Shown here piece after piece: positions 52,544-60,956 of a DNA stretch of 64,000 nucleotides. This stretch comes from Acidobacteriota bacterium. Lineage in GTDB: Bacteria; Acidobacteriota; Vicinamibacteria; Marinacidobacterales; Marinacidobacteraceae. Location: assembly GCA_022826825.1 (NCBI GenBank), contig JAJDUD010000059.1, forward strand, positions 186,001 through 250,000. The letters run 5' to 3'. The number at the start of each line of letters is the position of its first letter. The stretch's first letter is position 1. The notes below the pieces were generated by a model, which saw only the letters and a program-made list of their open reading frames with translations, ran no database searches and was not told where the DNA came from. The position numbers were made by a program, and so were the translations under genes.

Positions 52544-53560
52544 ATGCGGCAGACTCGAACTCGGACCGGTCTCCAGCGGGCCGCGGGCTCGGTCTGGGCG
52601 GGACTCGCCATGCTTCTCCTGGCGGCCCCCCTCTGCCTCGCCTACTCCTTCCGGGACGCCAGACATCGGATCGTCACGTCCGCCGACGCTCCGCGCTGGG
52701 CCGAAGAGGATCGGTCCATCGCGTTTCGTCCGCTCGAGAACGCGAACGACGATCGACTTTCCTTTCACTACGGTTCAGAGGAGCGAAGCTGGCAGGACGT
52801 CGCCCGGCAGGCCCTTGGCCGTTGGAATTACATCCCGACGGCGGAAATCCGGTTGTTCCTGGAACATGAAGGCGTCGCCCGTGACTGGGCTTCCACCTCC
52901 GACGGACTGAACACCATCGGCGTTTCCAGTTTTCCTCTGCTGGTCGATACGCCATGGCTGCCGGCGATCAATTCCGCAACGATCCGAAACGGAGTGATCA
53001 CCGGCTGCGACATCGAGCTGAACCCCGCGGCACTCCGGGAGAATTACTCCGCCCATTGGCTGGAACACTGGATCCTCCACCAGGTCGGCCATTGTCTAGG
53101 CCTGGGACACACCGAACCCTTCTCGGCGACCACTCCCGATCCGGTGATGTCCGATGGGCGTCGCCGCAACGAACTCACCGCCGACGACCTGGCCGGCGTA
53201 TCACTGCTCTATCCGGCGCCCGGATTCGGCGCTTCGCACGGCGCCATCCGGGGAGAGCTGACCGATGAGGAGGGTTCTCCGCTCCGCCACGCGTACGTTC
53301 AGACCATGAACGTCTCGGACGGAAACGCCCGAGACGGCCCGGGAGCGTTCTCCGACGGACAGGGTCGTTTCCTCGTGGAGGGCGTTCTTCCAGGTCGGAA
53401 CATTCTGGTGATCCGCCCGGTCATGGCCTTCAACTACTACTTCTTTCCCTCGATTGACCACGACTTCCGGGACCAGTGGCGTTTCGTGGAGGTCCGGGCC
53501 GGTGCCGTCACCGAAGCGCGAGGTCCGCCGACTCGCGCACCTCGACGAGCCCCTCCATGA
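52544..53560 (+). CDS. Matrixin-like paralogue with HQVGH site (module 2, probably inactive)
   Basis: A 338-residue paralogue of the protease at 51.0 kb: signal peptide (VWAGLAMLLLAAPLCLA), the same WNYIPTAEIRL and DGLNTIG landmarks, the zinc motif LHQVGHCLGLGH (H179, Q180, H183, H189), the Met-turn-like PDPVMSDG, and the same C-terminal beta domain (GEGSP-type strand, FSDGQGRFLVEGVLPGRN). The general-base Glu of HExxH is Gln (CAG at 53081-53083) while all three zinc ligands remain, as in a pseudoprotease that can bind but not cleave. It starts 4 bp after the module 1 partner gene. Confidence 0.8.
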   Translation: MRQTRTRTGLQRAAGSVWAGLAMLLLAAPLCLAYSFRDARHRIVTSADAPRWAEEDRSIAFRPLENANDDRLSFHYGSEERSWQDVARQALGRWNYIPTAEIRLFLEHEGVARDWASTSDGLNTIGVSSFPLLVDTPWLPAINSATIRNGVITGCDIELNPAALRENYSAHWLEHWILHQVGHCLGLGHTEPFSATTPDPVMSDGRRRNELTADDLAGVSLLYPAPGFGASHGAIRGELTDEEGSPLRHAYVQTMNVSDGNARDGPGAFSDGQGRFLVEGVLPGRNILVIRPVMAFNYYFFPSIDHDFRDQWRFVEVRAGAVTEARGPPTRAPRRAPP

Positions 53561-54036
53561 CAGTCGTCCGGATTCGACCTGGCGCCGGGTGGCCATGCAG
53601 AATCACCGTGCTCCTGCTCGGCGGTCTACTCTCCGGGTGCGGAGAGCCGGGTTCGGCGCGAGGACCCATCCCCGCTTCTCCAGCCACCCCAACTCCCGCG
53701 CCGGAACCCGTTCCTCCAATCTCCGGGCCGTGCGGCGATCTGTCCATTGCGGCGCAGCATCAGGGAATCCCCGATCCCACCGAGGGTCTACCTCGCGGCG
53801 TCTTCAGACTGAGCGGCCTGCGTCCGGAGACCGCCGTGGACGTCAATGCGCCCTATCGGCCGGGATGGCCGCACCCCGCGCCCAGTGCGGCGATCATCCG
53901 GGAGTTTGCCGGTACTGGTTCCAGCGACTGGCAGTTGACGATCGAGTGGATCGGAACCCTCGAACTCGCCGTGGTGACGCCGGGCTGCAAGCCGGTCGCC
54001 ATCCGCTGCAGCGTGGTCGACTGCTCGGTCGGCTAG
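53557..54036 (+). CDS. Lipoprotein partner protein (module 2)
   Basis: A 159-residue predicted lipoprotein (VLLLGGLLSGCGEP, lipobox LLSGC) with a Pro/Ala-rich spacer. The rest matches the module 1 partner: SGPCGDLSIAAQ near the start and PGCKPVAIRCSVVDCSVG at the end, with the same four cysteines. ATG overlaps the stop of the HQVGH paralogue (ATGA). So the second protease-like protein is paired with a membrane-anchored version of the partner, while the first is paired with a soluble one. Function unknown. Confidence 0.7.
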   Translation: MTVVRIRPGAGWPCRITVLLLGGLLSGCGEPGSARGPIPASPATPTPAPEPVPPISGPCGDLSIAAQHQGIPDPTEGLPRGVFRLSGLRPETAVDVNAPYRPGWPHPAPSAAIIREFAGTGSSDWQLTIEWIGTLELAVVTPGCKPVAIRCSVVDCSVG

Positions 54037-54049
54037 TCGGCGCTGCGCG

Positions 54050-55150
54050 TCAAGCCACGGGGTCGAAGCGGACGGCCGCACCGGTCGCGCGGGCGGCCCG
54101 GGCAGCGCGGAAGCGCGCCGCCAGCCCGCTCCGGGTGTCGGGTCCGCGGGCGACGGATTCGGTCGCGCCGTGGTCTCCATCCGGCGATTCCGGGAGGATG
54201 CCGGCGATCCGGTCCACGGAGAGCGAGAAACCGACCGCGGGGCGCGGGTCGCCGAAGTTGGCGAGCAGGTCGTTGTAGCGGCCCCCTCCCCCGATCTCCT
54301 GCCCGGCGCCGGGAGCGTGAACCTCGAAGATGAGCCCCGTGTAGTAGTCGAAGCCCCGGAGTTCGGCGAGGTCGAACCGGAACCGGTCCAGGAGTTTCAG
54401 GTCCTCCAGTACGCCGACGATCGCGTCGAGCCGCTCCACCGCTTCCCCGGCCCCGCCGGGAAGCGGGCGTTTCCGCGCCTCTCCCAGCACTTCCGGCCCG
54501 CCGAAGAACTCGAGCGCCTCGACCAGGGGACCCGCCCGCTCGCCGAGCGCGGCCCGAATCCGGGACGGGTCGCGGCGCCAGAGGCCCCGGAGGGCCTCCG
54601 CGCGCCGTTCGCTCCGCCCGGAACCCTCGGGAAGCGCTACGTCGAGCAGGCCCAGCGGGAAACCGGCGTGGCCGAGAGTGAACACGAACCCCTCCACTCC
54701 CAGGTGTTCGAGGACCTCGAGGGCCACCAGCAGGATCTCCAGGTCGGCGCCGGCGCCCGCCGCGAAGTGCTCGACCCCCACTTCCCGGAACGCCGACGGG
54801 CCGAGTCCCCGGCCCGGCCTGCGTACGACCTCGCCGCGGTAGAAGAGCCGTTCCGCCTCCCGCGGCAGGCGGGTGACGGCCGCCCGCGCCGCCAGCGCGG
54901 TGAAGTCGGCGCGGAGGGCCAGCAGGTCCCCACCCTCGGTGAACCGGTAGCTGGACCGCTCGGACCAGCGTCCGCCGCCCCGGGCGAAGACCTCCGCGTG
55001 GTCGAAGAGGGGCAGCAGGACCTCCTCGTAGCCCCAGCCGCGAAACACCCCGGCGGCGGTCTCTTCCACCCGCCGGCGGCGGCGCGCCGCGTCCCCCACG
55101 TGGGTGAGGGCGCCCGAAGGGGCGCGGAGCAGGGAATCGGAGGATGTCAT
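54050..55150 (-). CDS. hisZ: ATP phosphoribosyltransferase regulatory subunit HisZ
   Basis: A HisRS-like catalytic-domain paralogue that binds short HisG and gives it activity and histidine feedback. The 366-residue protein has class II synthetase-like motifs: GWGYEEVLLPLFDHAEVFARG, LLALRADFTALAARA, ERLFYRGEVVRR, ELRGFDYYTGLIFEVHA and GGGGRYNDLLANFG; it lacks the HisRS anticodon-binding domain, which argues for HisZ. Its partner hisG is 3 kb away on the same strand, separated by the protease module. It starts 7 bp after the ThiF/MoeB-like gene. Confidence 0.9.
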   Translation of the reverse strand: MTSSDSLLRAPSGALTHVGDAARRRRRVEETAAGVFRGWGYEEVLLPLFDHAEVFARGGGRWSERSSYRFTEGGDLLALRADFTALAARAAVTRLPREAERLFYRGEVVRRPGRGLGPSAFREVGVEHFAAGAGADLEILLVALEVLEHLGVEGFVFTLGHAGFPLGLLDVALPEGSGRSERRAEALRGLWRRDPSRIRAALGERAGPLVEALEFFGGPEVLGEARKRPLPGGAGEAVERLDAIVGVLEDLKLLDRFRFDLAELRGFDYYTGLIFEVHAPGAGQEIGGGGRYNDLLANFGDPRPAVGFSLSVDRIAGILPESPDGDHGATESVARGPDTRSGLAARFRAARAARATGAAVRFDPVA

Positions 55151-55157
55151 GGGCGGA

Positions 55158-56207
55158 TCAGCTTCCAATGTAGCGGGAGACGAGCGTCCGGGCTTCCGCC
55201 GGATCGCCGCTGCCGTGCACGATCGTCCTCCCGTCCGGAAAGACGACGAGGCGGCGGCCGGCGACTTCGAACTGCAGGAGATGACTCGTAGAGCGCAGCG
55301 AGCCGCGAACCTCGGGCAACTCGGCGAGGCGGCCGCCCAGCTGCTCCAGGAAGTCCGGGCCAGCGCCGTTCGGGTCCGGCGAGGCGGCCGGCCGCACCTG
55401 CACCGCGTTCCGCCCGCAGAGCGTCAGCAGCGCTCCGCTCGCGTCCCCCTCGAGGAAAGGGAACTCGCGCCGGCCGCAAGCCGGGCAGTCCGGGTCCGGC
55501 TTGCCGATGTCCATGCGGTAGGCCGTCCGCTCCCAGACGTCGAGGTGCCAGATGCCGGTGGCGAGATCCTCATCCCGTCCGGCCAGCAGCTTCAACGCCT
55601 CGGCGACCGCGTACGACGCCACCGCCTGCACCGCCGGCGCGATCACGCCCGCGGTGTCGCAGGTCGGGGACGCGCCGGGAGGCGGGACATCGGGAACCAC
55701 GCACCGCAGGCATCCGGTGCGCCCCGGAAGCACCGTGAGAGTCATCCCGTAGCTGCCGACGCAGGCGGCGTAGATCCAGGGAGTCCCGGTGGAAACCGCG
55801 GCGTCGTTGATGAGGTACCGGGTCTCGAAGTTGTCGGTGGCGTCGACAACGAGGTCCGTTCCCGCCATGACCTCGCGGACGTTGCCCGCGTGGAGATCGA
55901 GCGCCAGCGGTTCGAGCGCCACCTCGGGGTTCACGGCCGCCAGTCTCCGGCGCGCTCCCTCCGCTTTCGGGATCCCCTCGCGGGCGTCCTCCTCGTCGTA
56001 CAGCGATTGCCGCTGCAGGTTGGACGTCTCCACCGTGTCCCGATCCACGAACCGCACGGTCCCGACGCCAGCGCGGACGAGCATGTCCAGCGCGGCGGAC
56101 CCGAGCGCCCCGGCCCCGACCACGAGCACCCGTCCCCGCGCCAGACGTTCCTGCCCTTCCGGGCCGATGCCGGCGAACAGGGTCTGCCGGGAGTAGCGGT
56201 CGGACAT
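55158..56207 (-). CDS. ThiF/MoeB-type E1-like adenylyltransferase
   Basis: E1-like proteins adenylate the C terminus of a small ubiquitin-fold sulphur carrier (MoaD or ThiS). The 349-residue protein has SRQTLFAGIGPEGQERLARG, the nucleotide loop VLVVGAGALGSAALDMLVRA, FVDRDTVETSNLQRQSLYDE with the conserved Asp and Arg, VDATDNFETRYLINDA, a zinc-binding CLRC ... CPAC pair, and the conserved Cys in SPTCDTAGV. A C-terminal extension of about 90 residues (after the CPAC) is not a typical rhodanese domain. No carrier gene is adjacent, so thiamine, molybdopterin or another sulphur-transfer role remains open. Confidence 0.88.
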   Translation of the reverse strand: MSDRYSRQTLFAGIGPEGQERLARGRVLVVGAGALGSAALDMLVRAGVGTVRFVDRDTVETSNLQRQSLYDEEDAREGIPKAEGARRRLAAVNPEVALEPLALDLHAGNVREVMAGTDLVVDATDNFETRYLINDAAVSTGTPWIYAACVGSYGMTLTVLPGRTGCLRCVVPDVPPPGASPTCDTAGVIAPAVQAVASYAVAEALKLLAGRDEDLATGIWHLDVWERTAYRMDIGKPDPDCPACGRREFPFLEGDASGALLTLCGRNAVQVRPAASPDPNGAGPDFLEQLGGRLAELPEVRGSLRSTSHLLQFEVAGRRLVVFPDGRTIVHGSGDPAEARTLVSRYIGS

Positions 56208-56298
56208 GGTGCGGAACAGCGGAGAGTGTAGGACTCGGGGCCTCCCCGGCGTCCGGGGTGTCGGCTGGCACGTCGAATGCTTGCGGTTCGTCGAGACG

Positions 56299-56823
56299 AT
56301 GGAGGGACGGATCCTGAGACTCACCTTCTCCCTGCTCCTGCTGGGCGGACTCGGCTGCGCGACGATCCAGACCATGATCCCGCGGGACGGCGCGAATCAT
56401 CCAACGGACCTTCCGGGCGGGGAACTCCCGCTGCGCGCCACCTGCACGGTGCTGGCCACGACCGCGGGACAGCAGATCCCCATCCAGTATCGGAACCAGC
56501 TTCGCCAATCCGTCGAAACGGTCGCCTACCAGGAGTGCATCCAGGTCCTGGTGGTGATGGTTTCGGTGGCCATGGTCGAGGGCGACACCACCCAGGACGG
56601 CGTGGACATCGTCCGGGCCCGGCTTGCCGGAGCCGAATCCCAGTACCTGGCCGACACCTGCGACGAACACTTCCGGGCTTTCAGCTTCCTGCTCAATCCC
56701 GAACGGGGATACGAGAACGCGCTCGACGGCGCGGGTGCGAGCGCGCGGTACGACGAGTGGATGGATCGTTGTTACCGGGTCGTCCGCCCGCTGTCCGCCG
56801 CCAGGGAAGTGCCGGAGCGCTGA
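56299..56823 (+). CDS. Predicted lipoprotein of unknown function
   Basis: A 174-residue protein with a short lipoprotein signal (LTFSLLLLGGLGCATIQ, lipobox LGC). The mature region is helical and contains paired cysteines (RATCTVL, YQECIQVL, ADTCDEHF, MDRCYRVV), suggesting two disulphides. No family recognised. It starts 91 bp from the divergent ThiF/MoeB-like gene and ends 78 bp before the S55 peptidase. Confidence 0.6.
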   Translation: MEGRILRLTFSLLLLGGLGCATIQTMIPRDGANHPTDLPGGELPLRATCTVLATTAGQQIPIQYRNQLRQSVETVAYQECIQVLVVMVSVAMVEGDTTQDGVDIVRARLAGAESQYLADTCDEHFRAFSFLLNPERGYENALDGAGASARYDEWMDRCYRVVRPLSAAREVPER

Positions 56824-56901
56824 TTCGCCGGTCACGCCGCGGAGCGCGGTTCCCGGTTCTGCCGGCCGCGCTCCCCCCTCCCCTCGCGGAGAGGCGCGGA
56901 G

Positions 56902-58749
56902 GTGGGCGGTAGCATTCCGTCCTTCCGAGACCTCGCTTTGAGAGCCCACCTTTCCGGGGCGTGCCTGCTTGCCGTGCTGGCGGGCTTCGCATCCGAAGCC
57001 AGCGCCCAGACGGCCATCCTGCCGCTCGAGGAGGTGCGGCCGGGAATGGTCGGAGAGGGCCGCACCGTCTTTGCCGGTGAAGAGGTCGAGAGCTTCGGGG
57101 TGGAGATCGTCGGGGTGCTGGACGGCGCGATGCCGGGCCGCAGCATCGTGCTTGCCAACCTGTCCGGCGGCCCCCTCGCCCACACGGGCGTCATGCAGGG
57201 GATGAGCGGCAGCCCGGTCTACGTGGACGGACGGCTCCTCGGCGCCGTGGCGTATGCCTTCCCCTTCGCCAAGGATCCCATCTGCGGCATCACTCCGTTC
57301 GAGGAAATGGTCCGGTTCACCGAGATGCCGCTGGGCACGGGAGCCGCACCGGGGGTTGCGGCGGCGCCGGGGCTCCGGTTCTCGCCCGCCGGAGAGCCGT
57401 CCTTCGACCCGGCGCCCGTCCCGGAGGCCGGCATCGAGCGCGACGGCCGGCAGTTGCTCCCCATCCGGACGCCGGTCGCCGCCAGCGGCCTGAGTCCCGC
57501 CGCGCACCGAACGCTGGCCCCCCTGTTCCGGCAGCTTGGAATGGAACTGTCCCCCGGAGGCTTCACCGGCGCCACGAGCGCCGGCGCGGCGCAGACGGGG
57601 AGTTCCCCGCTCCAGCCCGGCAGCCCGGTGGGCGCCACCCTCATCGGAGGCGACCTGGTGCTGATGGCGAGCGGCACGGTCACCCACGTGGACGAGGCCA
57701 CCGGCGAGGTGTTCGCCTTCGGCCATCCCTTCACCGGTCTCGGCACCATCTCGATCCCGATGCAGGCGGCGCGGGTGGAAGCGAACGTGGCTTCGCTCTC
57801 CAACTCGTTCCGCATCACGAGCGCGGGGAGTCCGATCGGGGTCTGGCAACAGGACCGGGCCACGGGAGTTCGGGGCCGCCTGGGGGCCCGCGCCCGGACC
57901 ATTCCGATGCGCATTCAGGTCGAGGGGAGCCGCGGCGGACGCCGGGACTACGAACTGGAGATCGTGGATCACGACCTCTTCAGTCCCGCGCTGGCCTTCT
58001 CCGCCCTGGTGGCCGTCCTTTCCCAGGAGGAGCGGCCCGCGGGAACGCAGACCATCCGGCTCGGCGCCCGGATCGGGGTCGGCGACGGACGGACGCTCGC
58101 GGTCGAGGACGTTTTCGCGTCCGGAGCCGCCGGCGTGCTGACGGGCGCCGCCGCGCTCGTGGCGGCCCCGGTGGCCCTGCTGCTCGGCAACCCGGTGGAA
58201 CGGATCCCGGTGCGGGAGATCGAGGTGGACATTTCCGCCAGCGAGGAGGCGCAGGCGGCCACCCTCAGCCGCGCCTGGCTCCGGTCTTCGCGGGTCCGCC
58301 CGGGAGGGACGGCCACGCTCCGGGTCGCCCTGAGGGATTTCCGGGGGGCGGAAGCGACCCGGGAACTGGAGGTGCCGATTCCCCGGAGCGCCGCGGGAAG
58401 CCGCCTGACGTTGCTGGTTGCGGACGCCCTCTCGGTGGCGCTCTCCGACCAGCGCCAGGGCGTCACGGGCACTCCCGCGCGGGTGGAACAGATCTACCGG
58501 GCCATCAGTCGCCACCGCCGGCAGAGCCGCCTCTACGTGCGGCTCGTGGGAACCGGCCGCAGCGCGGCGGTGGTGGGCGGCGAGTACCTGCCTTCGCTGC
58601 CGCCGAGCGTGCGCTCCGTGGTCTCACGGGATTCCTCGGGCGGGTTGACCCGGGAGCTGCCGGCTTCGGTCCTCTGGGAAGGGCACCTGGACTTCGACGC
58701 CACGGTGAGCGGGTCGCGGCAACTGACCCTGCAGGTGGAAGCCCGGTGA
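56902..58749 (+). CDS. S55 (SpoIVB-type) serine peptidase family protein
   Basis: A 615-residue exported protein: signal peptide (ACLLAVLAGFASEASAQ), then the S55 core with LPLEEVRPGMVGEGRTVFAG, LAHTGVMQGMSGSPVYVDGR (His94 and the GMSGSP serine), GGDLVLMASGTVTHVDEATG and FAFGHPFTGLGTISIPM. SpoIVB cleaves a sporulation protease regulator in Bacillus, but S55 proteins are common in non-sporulating diderms, where the target is unknown. No PDZ domain is evident; a long beta-rich C-terminal region (about 400-615) follows. GTG 56902 is used. The stop overlaps the next start (GTGA). Confidence 0.85.
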   Translation: MGGSIPSFRDLALRAHLSGACLLAVLAGFASEASAQTAILPLEEVRPGMVGEGRTVFAGEEVESFGVEIVGVLDGAMPGRSIVLANLSGGPLAHTGVMQGMSGSPVYVDGRLLGAVAYAFPFAKDPICGITPFEEMVRFTEMPLGTGAAPGVAAAPGLRFSPAGEPSFDPAPVPEAGIERDGRQLLPIRTPVAASGLSPAAHRTLAPLFRQLGMELSPGGFTGATSAGAAQTGSSPLQPGSPVGATLIGGDLVLMASGTVTHVDEATGEVFAFGHPFTGLGTISIPMQAARVEANVASLSNSFRITSAGSPIGVWQQDRATGVRGRLGARARTIPMRIQVEGSRGGRRDYELEIVDHDLFSPALAFSALVAVLSQEERPAGTQTIRLGARIGVGDGRTLAVEDVFASGAAGVLTGAAALVAAPVALLLGNPVERIPVREIEVDISASEEAQAATLSRAWLRSSRVRPGGTATLRVALRDFRGAEATRELEVPIPRSAAGSRLTLLVADALSVALSDQRQGVTGTPARVEQIYRAISRHRRQSRLYVRLVGTGRSAAVVGGEYLPSLPPSVRSVVSRDSSGGLTRELPASVLWEGHLDFDATVSGSRQLTLQVEAR

Positions 58750-60956
58750 CGGTTCGCACCCGGTCCTGGCGCCGGGAAGCGGGGCGCCGCCGCGTCCTGG
58801 CGGCGCTTCTCCTGGCATCGGCGGCGGGATGGGCCTTCGCCGGGAGTCGGGATTTCTGGCGTTTCGAGACCTCGCGAGACTTCCTGGCCGGAGAGAGCGA
58901 GGGCGTGAGCATCGGACCGGAAGGCCAGGTCCGGCTGGCTCCGGCCCTCCGGAGCCTCCACGAGTCCGAGCAACCGTTCGTCTGGTCGGTGGCTTCCGAC
59001 GGGTCCGCTGGAACCATCGCCGGCGGGGGAGCCCAGGGCACCCTGATCCGGATCCGGCAAGGCGCCTCCGAGGTGCTGGCCGACACCGGGGAAGTCGGAA
59101 TCCACGCGGTGGCGGTCGGCGCCGACGGCGCCATCTATTTCGCGACCGCGCCGGGGGGGAGCGTGCAGCGCATCCTTCCGGGAGGGGAACGGGAGGTCTT
59201 CCACCAGCCGGAGGCCCGTTACATCTGGGCGATCGCCCCCGAACCGGGTGGGAGCCTCCTGGTGGCCACCGGAATGCCCGGCTCCGTGATCCGCGTGCAA
59301 CCGTCGGGAAGCGCGGAGACCATCTTCACCACCAGCGAAGAGAACGTGACAGCGCTCCATCGAGCACCGGACGGAACGATCCATCTCGGAACGGAACCTT
59401 CCGGCATCGTCTTCCGGATCGACGGTGAATCGGGGTCGATGGCGCTCTACGACAGTCCCCTCGCGGAGATCCGCGCCCTGGCGCTGAATGCCGCGGGCGA
59501 GGTCTTCGCCGCGGCGGTCGCGGCATCCCCGGGCGGGGCGGCGGCGGGCGCCGGTGCGGTTCCGGCGCCGCCCGAGGCCCCTCCGGTGAGTGCGGGCGTG
59601 GTGGCCACGACGTCCTTCCGGGTGCTCAGGGCCGCGGGTCCGGCCCCGGCGGCGGCCACGTCACCGAACGGGCAAATGGGCGCGCTCTACCGAATCGCGC
59701 CGAGCGGGGCGGCCCGCACGATCTGGGAGTCGACGCGGGACCGGCCGCTGTCCCTCGCGATGCTCCGCGACGAACGTCTCCTGCTGGGCACCGGCGACCG
59801 CGGACGGGTGTATCGCATCACGCGCGACGGTGAGGTCACTCTCCTGTTCCGGGTGGATTCGGAACAGGTCACCGCGGCGGTCTCGGAGGGAGGCGTCATC
59901 CTGCTCGGCGCCTCGAACCCGGGGAGGGTGCTCGAGCTCGCCGCTTCCCCGCGCACCGAGGGAACCTATCTCTCGCGCGTGCTGGATGCCGGCGGCGCGG
60001 CCAGTTTCGGCCGCATCTCCTGGGAGGTCCGGACGCCCCCCGGCTCCGCAGTGAGCGTCGAGACCCGGACCGGGAACTCGGCGGAACCGGACGACACCTG
60101 GAGCGACTGGGTGTCGGCTGCGGCGGATGCCGCCATCGCGAGTCCTGCCGCGCGCTTTCTGCAGTGGCGGGCAACCCTGCGGTCGGACGGCAGTTCCTCT
60201 CCCGAGCTGGCGTCGCTCGAAGCGGCGTATCTCCCCGTGAACCTGGCTCCCCGCGTGACCGGGATCACCCTCCACCCTCCCGGACTCGCATTCGAGGAAC
60301 TGTTGAACAGTTCGGCGCCCCGGCTTCAGGGAATGGAGCGGCGGCCGGAGGTGACCGATGCCGCCCGCCGGGGGCAGACGGGTTCCGCGCTCCCCGCGGG
60401 GAGCGGGCGCCAGGTCTATCTCCACGGGGTGCGCACCGCCACGTTCCGGGCGCAGGATCCCAATGGCGATCGGCTTCGCTACCGGATTTCGGTTCGGCGC
60501 CAGGGCGATGTTCCCTGGCAACCCCTGCGATCCGGACTGTCAGAAACCATCGTCGCCTGGGACACCTCCACGATGCCCGACGGCCGCTACGAACTCCGGG
60601 TCGAGGCCGAGGATTCTCCCGACAATCCGCCCGGCGAGACGCTCACCGGAAACCGGACCAGCCGGCCCTTCACCGTGGACAACACGCCGCCGGTGGTTTC
60701 GGATCTCACCGTTACGGCGGACGGCGGGATCCGCTTCCGCGCGAGCGACGCCGGGAGCCCGATCCGGCGCGCCTCGGTCTCCGTGGACGGCGGTCCCGCG
60801 CGGGTGGTCCGGCCCGTGGACGGGATCGCCGACTCCCCGAGCGAGGACTACGACGCGCGCCTGGACGACTTCCCGGCGGGCACCGGATCCGTTGTGGTGA
60901 AGGTCGAGGACGACATGGGGAACTCGGGTGCCGCGGAGGCCCGCGTCGGGAACTAG
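58746..60956 (+). CDS. Secreted beta-propeller protein with C-terminal Ig-like domains
   Basis: A 736-residue exported protein with a signal peptide (RVLAALLLASAAGWAFAG). About residues 60-420 form repeated propeller-type blades (GVSIGPEGQVRLAP, AVGADGAIYFATAPGGSVQR, LHRAPDGTIHLGTEPSGIVF, LLGTGDRGRVYRITRDG) interrupted by an Ala/Pro-rich insertion (about 258-300). The rest is beta-sandwich: a discoidin-like or Ig region (SWEVRTPPGSAVSVETRTG) and Ig-like repeats ending in the VDNTPPVVSDLTVTADGG type common in surface proteins. Start GTG 58746 overlaps the S55 stop, so the two are co-translated and may be enzyme and scaffold. Confidence 0.75.
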   Translation: MTVRTRSWRREAGRRRVLAALLLASAAGWAFAGSRDFWRFETSRDFLAGESEGVSIGPEGQVRLAPALRSLHESEQPFVWSVASDGSAGTIAGGGAQGTLIRIRQGASEVLADTGEVGIHAVAVGADGAIYFATAPGGSVQRILPGGEREVFHQPEARYIWAIAPEPGGSLLVATGMPGSVIRVQPSGSAETIFTTSEENVTALHRAPDGTIHLGTEPSGIVFRIDGESGSMALYDSPLAEIRALALNAAGEVFAAAVAASPGGAAAGAGAVPAPPEAPPVSAGVVATTSFRVLRAAGPAPAAATSPNGQMGALYRIAPSGAARTIWESTRDRPLSLAMLRDERLLLGTGDRGRVYRITRDGEVTLLFRVDSEQVTAAVSEGGVILLGASNPGRVLELAASPRTEGTYLSRVLDAGGAASFGRISWEVRTPPGSAVSVETRTGNSAEPDDTWSDWVSAAADAAIASPAARFLQWRATLRSDGSSSPELASLEAAYLPVNLAPRVTGITLHPPGLAFEELLNSSAPRLQGMERRPEVTDAARRGQTGSALPAGSGRQVYLHGVRTATFRAQDPNGDRLRYRISVRRQGDVPWQPLRSGLSETIVAWDTSTMPDGRYELRVEAEDSPDNPPGETLTGNRTSRPFTVDNTPPVVSDLTVTADGGIRFRASDAGSPIRRASVSVDGGPARVVRPVDGIADSPSEDYDARLDDFPAGTGSVVVKVEDDMGNSGAAEARVGN

